Positions 1-6,220 of a DNA stretch of 6,220 bases are shown here, piece by piece. A program made the position numbers and the translations under genes. A model generated the notes under the pieces. The model was given only the letters and a program-made list of their open reading frames with translations, had not been told where the DNA came from and did not search any database. Every line of letters starts with the position of its first letter. The first letter of the stretch is position 1. Source of the stretch: Victivallales bacterium (GTDB taxonomy: Bacteria; Verrucomicrobiota; Lentisphaeria; Oligosphaerales; Oligosphaeraceae); the NCBI GenBank assembly GCA_900771165.1, contig CAAGMX010000438.1, positions 1 through 6,220 on the forward strand, given 5' to 3'.

Positions 1-622
1 ACTCGAACATGTCGGACCACATCATCATGGTCTTGCCGCAGGCTTCCAGCCCCTGGCGCACCCTCTCCACATGCTGGACAAAGAGGGCCTCCTGGGCGGC
101 GAAATCCGGGGCCTTTTCCTGGCAGCGGGGGCAGAGGCAGAAATCCCAGAATTCATCCAGTCCCGCATGGAAGAAGGGAGAGGGGAAGAGTTCGGCCACC
201 TCCTTGAGGTAAGTCAGCAGGAAGGGATAGAACTTGGGATGGGTGGGGCAGAAGGTCTGCTTGGTGCCCCAGCCGAATCTTCCACCCATATCTCCTTGCA
301 ACTCAGATAGTTCCACCAACTCTGGATGTGCCAGAAAGCGTTCTGCGTGTCCCAGGGTGGCCACGCAGGGCACCAATTCCAGTCCCAGCTTTTGTCCGTA
401 TTCCACCAGGGAGCGGATTTCCTCGGGGGTATAGCAGGTGCCGTCCTTTGGCCAGGGATAGGAGGCGGTACGGATGCGATCCTCCAGATAGAGGAGGATG
501 CCTGTGTATCCCGCCTGGGCCATCAGCTCCATGAATTGGCGGATGAACTCCAGGGATTCCATTTGCCGGGCCAGATCCAGCTGGGCCCAGCGATGCTTCA
601 ACGTTTCTGTCTGCGCAGTCAT
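1..622 (-). CDS. GH20-like (HexD-type) beta-N-acetylhexosaminidase, N-terminal part, cut by left edge
   Basis: Reading leftward from an ATG at 622-620 gives 207 uninterrupted codons to the window edge, so the C-terminus is missing. The protein starts almost directly in a TIM barrel (RWAQLDLARQ near residue 11), with GILLYLEDR at 41-49, YTPEEIRSLVEYGQKLGLEL at 64-83 and CVATLGHAERFL at 86-97. This layout resembles human hexosaminidase D and bacterial relatives, which lack the extra N-terminal domain of classical GH20 enzymes. The HAGLDE motif at 152-157 matches the HxGxDE signature of GH20; D156-E157 would be the polarising Asp and general acid of substrate-assisted removal of terminal N-acetylhexosamine. 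A CxCxxC cluster (C162, C164, C167) follows, then MMWSDM at 200-205. There is no signal peptide, so a cytoplasmic location is likely. It lies 65 bp downstream of the GH42-like gene on the same strand, suggesting co-transcription. No Shine-Dalgarno sequence precedes the ATG. Family is fairly sure; exact substrate is not. Confidence 0.82.
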   Translation of the reverse strand, partial: MTAQTETLKHRWAQLDLARQMESLEFIRQFMELMAQAGYTGILLYLEDRIRTASYPWPKDGTCYTPEEIRSLVEYGQKLGLELVPCVATLGHAERFLAHPELVELSELQGDMGGRFGWGTKQTFCPTHPKFYPFLLTYLKEVAELFPSPFFHAGLDEFWDFCLCPRCQEKAPDFAAQEALFVQHVERVRQGLEACGKTMMMWSDMFE

Positions 623-637
623 ATCCGGGGAAAAGAC

Positions 638-663
638 GGGGGGAGTGAGGGGGGGGAGTGAGG
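638..663. repeat. Two perfect 13-bp G-rich tandem repeats in the spacer between the GH20 and GH42-like genes
   Basis: The unit GGGGGGAGTGAGG occurs at 638-650 and again at 651-663, followed by a degenerate third copy at 664-678. It fills much of the 65-bp spacer (623-687). The plus strand carries several G runs, including eight in a row at 649-656; the mRNA of the two minus-strand genes would carry the complementary C runs. No inverted repeat typical of a terminator is visible here, so readthrough from the upstream gene is expected. Confidence 0.8.
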
Positions 664-687
664 AGGGGGAGAGTAAGGCAGGATCCT

Positions 688-3600
688 CTAGGGTTCCAGG
701 TGGAAGACTCGGGTGGAGAGAGGGGCAAAGCGGACGTAGAGGATTCCCTCCTCGTCCACAGGGAAGACCTCTCCGGTCATGAGATCCGTGGCCCGGCGGA
801 GAGTCTTATCCGGCAAAGAGAGGCGCTTCTCCCCTCCCTGCTTCACGCAGACTGCCAGGACTTCCGGGGAAGCCCAGACCTGGTCGCCGCTTTCTACGTA
901 GCGATGAACGCCGGCCTTTCCCATCAGGGCGGCCAGGAGAGGTTCCGGGACGGTGAAGGAGCAGCAGAAGGCGGTGAATCCGCCGGCGGGGTTTTCCTGG
1001 GCGCCGGCGAGGACATTGCCGGCGGCGTCCCGTCCCAGCCGGATCACCCCGGGAGAGTTTTTCTTGAAACGTCCCAGGACATACTGTCCCTCCCCGTCCT
1101 GCCAGGTGCCGGTGGGGAATCCGGTTCCGGTTTCTCCTCGGTCCATCCAGCCTTTTTGGGGGAGGAGGTGGAGTTTGGCGGGAGCGGCGCTTTGGCGGAG
1201 GTATTCCAGGGGGAGTCCGGTGACCCTTTGGGCGGCCTGGGAGGGGGTGGAATCCTCCTGGCAGGGAATGATGCCTGGGGTTCCCAGGAAGAGGAGGCTG
1301 CGTCCCTCCGCCTTCAGGCGAGCCAGGATTTCCGTCTGGCGGGGGTCTTCCTGGAAGCTAGTAGGGAGGATCAGGAGGCGGAGGCGTGGGGGGAGGCGTT
1401 CCAGATCGGAGGCCAGATAGACCTCGTAGGGAGTGCCCATGGCGGCCAGAATCTTCTGGTTTGTCAAGGCGGCGCTGTGGATGGGAGGGCAGCTCATGGT
1501 CACCCAATCCAGGGAGGGTTCGTCCAGCACCAGGGCCACCTGGGCCACGCTCTCCCGGGAATACTCCAGGGTAATCTTCTGGGAGATTCGGGTGAGATCG
1601 GCGATGGCCTCCAGCAGCAAGGGGGAATGGAAGTGGATGTGACCCACGTCAAACCACCACTGGGCCATGCCGGAGAGGAGATTGTGGAGCACCTCCTTGT
1701 GCTGCTGCAGCACATCTCCTTCAGGCGTTTCGGGGCGTCCCAGGGTCACATTGGGCGTGTCGTAGGTGCGGATGTCGTTTTCCACGAACCAGAACTTGTT
1801 ATGGAGCTGGAGAGTGTCGGCGGCGCCCAGAGGATAGGAGAGTCCGTCGCCCCCCACCTGGCGCAACTGGTAGCCCGTGGGGCTGCAGAGGAAGTCCAGC
1901 CAAGGGGACTCCATGAGTTTTCCCACGGCCAAATGTCCCGAGTTCATCAGCGGGATGGAGCCGGCCAGCTCCACGTAGTATCCGTAGAAGGCCCCCACCA
2001 GGAGACGGTGATCCGAGGCCTCCTTCACCACGCGGCAGAAGCGTTCGATGCATTCGGCCACATTCTCGCTGTGATACCGAAGGTAGTCCGCATGGCGTCG
2101 GGCGTCGGGGCTGCCCAGGGGACGCACCCCGGGATAGTTGGCGGCGAAGCGTTCCCAGGGCAGAGGCATAGTCGCGGTATCCAGGGTGACCTGAGGATCT
2201 CCCCAGGCGGCCTGCAGGGCCTCGTCCTTCCCGTATTTTCGTCTCAGCCAACGATGGAAGGCTTCCTGGGCAGGCCGGGAATAGTCCCCCACCCGGTTGT
2301 CGAAGCTGCCCCATTCCATCCATTCCTCCGTGTGTCCGCTGGCCAAGACGAAGCCGGCCACCCGGTCGGCATAGGGGCTTTCCCGGAGGAATTGGATCAG
2401 GTTTCGCAGTCCGGTCTCCGTGTAGTCCCGCCAGAGGGTGCTTGCCCAGGAGGGGACGGGGCGTCCCTGATACCAGACGAAGGGGGCGGGGGGAGTTTCC
2501 TTGTCGAAGGGATTGGCCACCATGGCCACCTCTTCCGGGTGGGCGGCGGTCCACCAGAGGGGGGCGTGGAGATAGAGTCGGACGATCACCATGGCATCGG
2601 GATTGACGGCCAGGGTGTTTCGCATCCGGCTATCGAACTGAGCGTAGTCGTACTTTCCCGGGGCATATTCCGTCAGCGTTTCCAAGCCGTAGCCCCCTTC
2701 TGTGGGCGTGGAGCAGAATCCGAAGAGATTCACGCCGGCCTGGGAGAAGACGCGGATGCCTTCGGGCCCTTCGGTGGTATAGGTTGCCCGCATGACGCCA
2801 GGCACTGGGGTTTCCCCATGGAAAATGGTGGGGCGTCCCTTCCAGGGCCTCACGGACATCGAGGGAAGCTCCGGATGTCTCCCTTGGATCTGGGCCGTCC
2901 ACTCCATCTTCTCCAGTTCCGCCTCCCCGCATTCCAGGCGGAGGCGATAGGTGCCCTCCCGGAGGAAGGGGGTGAGGGGCAGAGGAGCGGCCGGGCGGCG
3001 CCAGACCATCCCCTCCTGCTGCACATCCTCCAGCTCCACAACCACGGGAGGCACCGAGGGATCCTGGCCCTCCCGCCACAACGTCAGCCTGGCCTTGGCC
3101 AGGAGAGGCGCCCTCCCTTGGAACTCCGCCTGGAAGCCCGGCAGGAGAAACTCCTCCCCCGCCACCAGATTCTCCGGAAGAGGCCCCTCCCACTGCACCC
3201 GTCCCTGGCACGCCACCTGGTCCTCCCCCCGGATCTCCCCAATCTGGATGTGGATGAGTTCCCCGGGGTTCACGGGGCCCATCCAGAAGACGAACTTTCC
3301 GAAGGGGCGGAAGAGAGGGAGAGGGGAGAGAGCTTCGGGGCCGTTGCCTCCAATGGCCTCGGGCGCCACGGAGAAGGCGTATTCGTGCCACTCTCCGTCG
3401 GCGGGGAGGTCGGGCTGGTTATGGAAATACCATCCGTAGTAGTTGGTGGTGCCCACCACGCCCTCCCGGGAAGTCAGCCAGCCGGGGTGGAACCCCAGGG
3501 GTTTGTCTCCCAGATTGCGCAGCCGGAAGATGATCTTCTGGCAAGCCTGGATTCCCCGGGGAAAGGCCAGGGAGAAGGGATAATTGGCATTGCCCTCGTT

Positions 3601-3819
3601 CAGGGGACGCAGGCGAATCTCCGTGGCCTTCTCCTCGGGCACATGGCGCAGGAGGAAGTCCTGAAAGAGCTTCATGTTCTCCTCGGCCCAGGGGAAGTCC
3701 GCCTCAAAATAGCTGGCGTTTTCTCCCGCATAATACACCTCCCGATGGGCGACCTCGGCCATCAGGGCGAAGGGAAAAGCCAACAGAGAAAAAAGCGCAA
3801 GGCAAGAAAGAAACCGCAT
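688..3819 (-). CDS. Secreted GH42-like clan GH-A glycoside hydrolase (putative beta-galactosidase), 1043 aa
   Basis: The ATG at 3819-3817 opens a signal peptide: MRFLSCLALFSLLAFPFALMA with likely cleavage near residue 21, so the enzyme is probably exported. The frame stays open to 3978, but that would bury the signal peptide and run through the promoter. Residues about 22-200 look like a beta-sandwich or carbohydrate-binding-like region and about 217-312 an Ig-like region. A TIM barrel spans about 327-745. Barrel landmarks are RLYLHAPLWW (414-423), GFVLASGHTEEWMEWG (489-504), KFWFVENDIRT (675-685) and AQWWFDVG (719-726). By analogy with GH42, E498 or E499 is the candidate acid/base and E680 the candidate nucleophile. 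VALVLDEPSLDW (761-772) begins a segment resembling the GH42 trimerisation, glutamine-amidotransferase-like domain. The end (about 980-1043) resembles the small C-terminal beta domain. Characterised GH42 enzymes are commonly about 650-700 residues, so this protein has a large N-terminal extension. Beta-galactosidase is the nearest guess; another beta-glycosidase specificity is possible. Confidence 0.85.
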   Translation of the reverse strand: MRFLSCLALFSLLAFPFALMAEVAHREVYYAGENASYFEADFPWAEENMKLFQDFLLRHVPEEKATEIRLRPLNEGNANYPFSLAFPRGIQACQKIIFRLRNLGDKPLGFHPGWLTSREGVVGTTNYYGWYFHNQPDLPADGEWHEYAFSVAPEAIGGNGPEALSPLPLFRPFGKFVFWMGPVNPGELIHIQIGEIRGEDQVACQGRVQWEGPLPENLVAGEEFLLPGFQAEFQGRAPLLAKARLTLWREGQDPSVPPVVVELEDVQQEGMVWRRPAAPLPLTPFLREGTYRLRLECGEAELEKMEWTAQIQGRHPELPSMSVRPWKGRPTIFHGETPVPGVMRATYTTEGPEGIRVFSQAGVNLFGFCSTPTEGGYGLETLTEYAPGKYDYAQFDSRMRNTLAVNPDAMVIVRLYLHAPLWWTAAHPEEVAMVANPFDKETPPAPFVWYQGRPVPSWASTLWRDYTETGLRNLIQFLRESPYADRVAGFVLASGHTEEWMEWGSFDNRVGDYSRPAQEAFHRWLRRKYGKDEALQAAWGDPQVTLDTATMPLPWERFAANYPGVRPLGSPDARRHADYLRYHSENVAECIERFCRVVKEASDHRLLVGAFYGYYVELAGSIPLMNSGHLAVGKLMESPWLDFLCSPTGYQLRQVGGDGLSYPLGAADTLQLHNKFWFVENDIRTYDTPNVTLGRPETPEGDVLQQHKEVLHNLLSGMAQWWFDVGHIHFHSPLLLEAIADLTRISQKITLEYSRESVAQVALVLDEPSLDWVTMSCPPIHSAALTNQKILAAMGTPYEVYLASDLERLPPRLRLLILPTSFQEDPRQTEILARLKAEGRSLLFLGTPGIIPCQEDSTPSQAAQRVTGLPLEYLRQSAAPAKLHLLPQKGWMDRGETGTGFPTGTWQDGEGQYVLGRFKKNSPGVIRLGRDAAGNVLAGAQENPAGGFTAFCCSFTVPEPLLAALMGKAGVHRYVESGDQVWASPEVLAVCVKQGGEKRLSLPDKTLRRATDLMTGEVFPVDEEGILYVRFAPLSTRVFHLEP

Positions 3820-3829
3820 GGCGAACCGT

Positions 3830-3858
3830 GGGGAAAAGGAGGAAGGAAAAAAGGAAAG
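3830..3858 (-). other. 29-nt uninterrupted polypyrimidine tract in the leader of the GH42-like gene
   Basis: On the plus strand these 29 bases are all purines, so the minus-strand mRNA leader is all pyrimidine here. The tract ends 10 nt before the ATG at 3819, where a Shine-Dalgarno sequence would be expected, and no AGGAGG-like sequence is present in its place. The segment nearest the start reads CTTTTCCCC, a 9-mer that also lies 4 nt upstream of the GH20 start (627-635). It could be a binding site for ribosomal protein S1 or only local base bias. Confidence 0.6.
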
Positions 3859-3933
3859 CAAACGGAGGCAAGATAATGCCCTTTTTCCTCTCTGCCCGCC
3901 CGGTTGCCGCCCAGGGAGCCCCCAAGGAACCGC

Positions 3934-3939
3934 ATTATA
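3934..3939 (-). promoter_or_regulatory. Candidate -10 hexamer (TATAAT) for the GH42-like/GH20 pair
   Basis: On the minus strand this reads TATAAT, a perfect match to the housekeeping sigma -10 consensus. Transcription would begin near 3927, giving a leader of roughly 107 nt. The position 17 nt upstream (about 3957-3962) is purine-rich and unlike TTGACA. There is no TGn extension directly before the hexamer. Confidence 0.5.
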
Positions 3940-3941
3940 GT
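3936..3941 (+). promoter_or_regulatory. Candidate -10 hexamer (TATAGT) for the GH78 gene, overlapping the opposite-strand -10
   Basis: The plus strand reads TATAGT, five of six matches to TATAAT, and shares four bases with the minus-strand -10. Transcription would begin near 3948, leaving a leader of about 54 nt before the ATG at 4002. No -35 hexamer is recognisable upstream. An alternative is GATAAT at 3872-3877, which would give a longer leader. Confidence 0.3.
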
Positions 3942-3963
3942 ACGCACCTGCTTCTTCTCCTCC

Positions 3964-3982
3964 TCTCGTTTCCTCCACGAGA
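3964..3982. promoter_or_regulatory. Inverted repeat TCTCGT-N7-ACGAGA, candidate operator or leader hairpin
   Basis: The perfect 6-bp arms are at 3964-3969 and 3977-3982, separated by 7 nt. The centre (3973) lies about 46 bp upstream of the predicted minus-strand start site, just beyond where its -35 would be. It also lies about 25 bp downstream of the predicted plus-strand start site. As DNA it could bind a dimeric regulator acting on both genes; as RNA it would form a short hairpin about 20 nt before the GH78 start codon. Six-bp arms can also arise by chance. Confidence 0.35.
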
Positions 3983-4001
3983 CCTTATCCAGGATTCCGC
4001 C

Positions 4002-6220
4002 ATGCGCTCCCATACCGCCGGCTCCCCCTGCCACCATCTCCACCACCATGCGGAAGGCGAGAACTCCCCCGCCCGCATCACCCCTTGCAATCTCCAGGTG
4101 GAATATAAGAGCAATCCCCTGGGAATGGACGAGGAACGCCCCCGCTTCAGCTATCAGCTGGGGGGAGCCACCCGCCAGGTGGCCCGGCAAATCCAGGTCT
4201 TCCAGGAAGACAGCGCCGCTCCTGTGTGGGATTCCGGCTGGGAGGAAACCGGGCTTTCCCAGCAGATTGTCTATCAGGGCGCCCCGCTGCAGCCCTTCCA
4301 GCGCTATCAGTGGCGGGTGCGGGTGAAGGACGCCGCCGGGGAAACCTGCCCCTGGACCCCCCGAAAGGAGAATTTCTTCGAGACCGGATTCCTCCAGACC
4401 CCCTGGGACAAGAGCCAGTGGATCGGCTTCTGGCCCGGCATCCGGGTCTGCCAGCATCCCCAACTCTTCTTCCGGGAATTCGACCTGCCCGAGAAGAATC
4501 CCGTGGTCCGCGCCCGGCTCTATGTCACGGCCCTGGGATGCTACGAGGCGGAGGTCAACGGAACGGTGGTCTCCTGGCCCCTGGCTCCCGGATGGACCAG
4601 CTATGCCAAGCGCACCCAGTATCAGGCCTATGACGTGACCTCCTGCCTCAAGAAGGGCAAGAACATCCTCTGGCTCACCCTGGCCAGCGGATGGTTTGAC
4701 GGACGCATCGCCGGACAGTGGACCGAAGGGCGTCCTGCCTACGGAGACAACGAGGCCATCCGGGCCCAGCTTCACCTGGCGTTCCAGGACGGCACGTGTC
4801 AAATCCTGGGCACGGACGGGGAGTTCCAAAGCGCCCACTGGGGGGGCGCCCTCCGGATGAGCGACATCTACGACGGGGAGCTCTGCCAAGCCTGGCGCAC
4901 CAAGGAGATGGCCCGGCAGCAGGCCCACGCCCCCGCCACGGTCTTCCCCAAAATCTCCGTGGACATCACCTGGAACAGCGGTCCCCAGGTGGCCCGTCTG
5001 GCGGTCCGGGAACCCGTCTCCATCACCCGGCGCGGTCCGGGAACCTACGTGGTGGACTTTGGCCAGAACTTCACGGGCAAGGAGATTCTCCGCCTCAAGA
5101 ACACGGTGCGGGGGACCACCATCACCGTCAAGCACGGGGAGATGCTGGAGAAGGACGGATCGGTGTATGTCACCAACCTCCGGGGCGCCAAGGCCATGAC
5201 CACCCTGATCTGCGACACCGCCAAGGAAACCCTCTACGAACCCACCTTCACCTTCTACGGATTCCGCTATCTGGAAGTCTCCGGATGGCCGGGACGCGCT
5301 CCCAGCCGGAAGGACATTCAGGCCGCCGTCCTCTCCAGCGATCTGAAGCGCACCGGCCTGTTCCAATGCTCCCACCCCCTGGTGAACCGCCTCTTTGACA
5401 ATGTGGGATGGGGTCTGCGCTCCAATCTCCTGGACGTGCCCACCGATTGCCCCCAAAGGGACGAACGCTTCGGATGGACCGGGGACACCCAGGTGGTCTG
5501 CAATGCCGCCACCTACTGTCTCCAGGCCCCGGACTTCTACACCAAATGGCTGGTGGATTTCAACCTGGACCAGTTCGCCAACGGCAACTACCCTAACGTC
5601 TCCCCCAATCCCCGGCACAACCTCATCCCCGCCACCGACTTCCCCGGCCCCGCCTGGCAGGACGCCGCCATCCTGGTCCCCTGGCAGCTCTACCGGAAAT
5701 ACGGGGACACTCGGATCCTGGAGCGCTTCTTCCCCCAGATGGACCGCTATCTCCAATACGTGGTGAAGTATTCCCACGGGAGCTATGTCCCCGAGCCTCC
5801 CCGCTATGGGGACTGGCTCCATGACAACGCCCCCACCAGCATTCCCCTCATCGCCACCGCCTATCTGGCCGGCATGCTCCGGCTCCTGGCCCGGATCGCG
5901 GGAATCCTGGGGCGGGAGAAGGACGAGAAGCGCCTTTCCGCCCAAGCCCGGAAGGCCAAGAAGGCCTTCCAGGAGCGTTTCCTGGATCCGGAGACGGGGT
6001 TGAAGGAGACCACCCAGTGCGCCCTGCTGCTGGCCCTCCACTTTGATCTTCTGCCCGAGAAGTGGGTGCAGCCCAGCGTGGAGGCCCTGGTGAAGGACAT
6101 CCGGGAGAACCGCAGCCTCCACCTTTCCACCGGCTTTGTGGGCACCCCCCTCCTGCTGCCGGTGCTGAGCCGCTTCGGCCAGACCGACCTGGCCTACGAC
6201 CTCCTCCTCCAAACCACCTA
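4002..6220 (+). CDS. GH78 alpha-L-rhamnosidase, N-terminal 739 residues, cut by right edge
   Basis: The enzyme removes terminal alpha-L-rhamnose by an inverting mechanism. The ATG at 4002 has a weak AGGA at 3991-3994 with 7-nt spacing; no later ATG, GTG or TTG precedes the conserved start PCNLQVEYKSNPLGMDEERPRFSY (28-51). Domains in order: an Ig-like N-terminal domain (about 25-130), a rhamnosidase N-type beta-sandwich (about 155-335, with GCYEAEVNG at 179-187 and LASGWFDGRIAG at 227-238), a beta domain (about 345-440, with YVVDFGQNFTGK at 349-360 and KHGEML at 377-382), then the six-hairpin (alpha/alpha)6 catalytic domain from about 447. The signature DCPQRDERFGWTGD is at 482-495; E488 is the expected general acid. 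The catalytic base Glu usually lies further on and is outside the window. The last two bases, TA, probably begin a Tyr codon of a QTTYPSWGY-like motif. There is no signal peptide, so the protein is probably cytoplasmic, acting on imported oligosaccharides. It has an unusual His-rich start (HHLHHH, 11-16). Confidence 0.93.
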   Translation, partial: MRSHTAGSPCHHLHHHAEGENSPARITPCNLQVEYKSNPLGMDEERPRFSYQLGGATRQVARQIQVFQEDSAAPVWDSGWEETGLSQQIVYQGAPLQPFQRYQWRVRVKDAAGETCPWTPRKENFFETGFLQTPWDKSQWIGFWPGIRVCQHPQLFFREFDLPEKNPVVRARLYVTALGCYEAEVNGTVVSWPLAPGWTSYAKRTQYQAYDVTSCLKKGKNILWLTLASGWFDGRIAGQWTEGRPAYGDNEAIRAQLHLAFQDGTCQILGTDGEFQSAHWGGALRMSDIYDGELCQAWRTKEMARQQAHAPATVFPKISVDITWNSGPQVARLAVREPVSITRRGPGTYVVDFGQNFTGKEILRLKNTVRGTTITVKHGEMLEKDGSVYVTNLRGAKAMTTLICDTAKETLYEPTFTFYGFRYLEVSGWPGRAPSRKDIQAAVLSSDLKRTGLFQCSHPLVNRLFDNVGWGLRSNLLDVPTDCPQRDERFGWTGDTQVVCNAATYCLQAPDFYTKWLVDFNLDQFANGNYPNVSPNPRHNLIPATDFPGPAWQDAAILVPWQLYRKYGDTRILERFFPQMDRYLQYVVKYSHGSYVPEPPRYGDWLHDNAPTSIPLIATAYLAGMLRLLARIAGILGREKDEKRLSAQARKAKKAFQERFLDPETGLKETTQCALLLALHFDLLPEKWVQPSVEALVKDIRENRSLHLSTGFVGTPLLLPVLSRFGQTDLAYDLLLQTT

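Larger units (their letters stand above)
3820..4001. promoter_or_regulatory. Divergent intergenic control region between the GH42-like and GH78 genes
   Basis: This 182-bp stretch separates two start codons pointing away from each other and must supply the rhamnosidase promoter, and probably that of the GH42-like/GH20 pair. Both flanks are pyrimidine-rich in the sense of the gene they lead into. The centre holds one AT-rich island in otherwise GC-rich DNA, the best place for a -10 element. I see no convincing -35 hexamer on either strand at normal spacing, which would fit activator-dependent transcription or a sigma factor with other preferences. Confidence 0.7.

Noticed and set aside
303..728. 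A 141-codon minus-strand open frame across the GH20/GH42-like spacer
   Set aside because: It is out of frame with the GH20 gene, is Pro- and Gly-rich, and has no family features, whereas the overlapping frame carries the GH20 HAGLDE motif.
3830..3858. Purine tract as a possible triplex (H-DNA) mirror repeat
   Set aside because: The tract is only approximately mirror-symmetric and short, so I kept it as a leader feature and not as a structural element.
658..3876. A 1072-codon open frame on the plus strand, antisense to the GH42-like gene
   Set aside because: Its translation is Gly-, Val- and Leu-rich with no recognisable domain. It mirrors the codon bias of the minus-strand gene, whose product has a signal peptide and family motifs along its whole length. 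Long antisense frames are expected in GC-rich coding DNA.
3867..3886. Small hairpin GGCA-AGATAA-TGCC followed by CTTTTT, resembling a plus-strand terminator
   Set aside because: The stem has only 4 bp and no plus-strand gene ends before it, so it is too weak and misplaced to call a terminator.
3820..3978. Upstream in-frame start at 3978 for the GH42-like protein
   Set aside because: It would put 53 charged and low-complexity residues in front of a clear signal peptide and translate through the TATAAT element, so the start at 3819 is preferred.
3762..6212. An 816-codon open frame on the minus strand, antisense to the GH78 gene
   Set aside because: It is a low-complexity shadow of the rhamnosidase reading frame. 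It also overlaps the start of the GH42-like gene and the whole divergent control region.
1..6220. Search for CRISPR arrays, tRNA or rRNA genes, insertion sequences, attachment sites and phage or defence genes
   Set aside because: No regularly spaced repeats, tRNA-like folds, terminal inverted repeats or transposase, integrase or nuclease motifs were found by reading both strands.

Overview
The window is GC-rich and densely coding. It holds three carbohydrate-active enzyme genes and no RNA gene, mobile element or CRISPR array that I can see. The enzyme families (a large secreted GH42-like clan GH-A protein, a HexD-like GH20 and a cytoplasmic GH78 alpha-L-rhamnosidase) and the weak Shine-Dalgarno signals suggest a polysaccharide-degrading bacterium. 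The style resembles the PVC group (Lentisphaerota, Kiritimatiellota, Verrucomicrobiota) or Planctomycetota. That placement is an inference from family resemblance and has low confidence.

Layout: positions 1-622 (minus strand) carry the first 207 codons of a GH20-like beta-N-acetylhexosaminidase that runs off the left edge. Positions 623-687 are a short G/C-run spacer with a 13-bp tandem repeat. Positions 688-3819 (minus strand) carry a complete 1043-residue protein with a signal peptide, N-terminal beta-sandwich regions, a GH42-like TIM barrel and a trimerisation-like domain. Positions 3820-4001 form a divergent intergenic control region with a good -10 hexamer, an inverted repeat and polypyrimidine tracts. 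Positions 4002-6220 (plus strand) carry the first 739 codons of a GH78 alpha-L-rhamnosidase that runs off the right edge.

How the genes may work together: the two minus-strand genes lie in tandem 65 bp apart and probably form one operon, transcribed divergently from the rhamnosidase gene. The GH42-like enzyme is predicted to be exported, while the GH20 and GH78 proteins show no signal peptide. A plausible reading is a small glycan-use locus: the large enzyme acts outside the cytoplasm, and imported oligosaccharides are finished inside by removal of rhamnose and perhaps N-acetylhexosamine. The substrate could be a rhamnose- and galactose-containing plant or bacterial polysaccharide, but the sequence does not settle it. 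No transporter, SusC/SusD pair or regulator gene lies in the window. I found no clearly new biological system. The most useful leads are the under-characterised GH42-like enzyme, the divergent control region, and the pyrimidine-rich leaders with little or no Shine-Dalgarno sequence.
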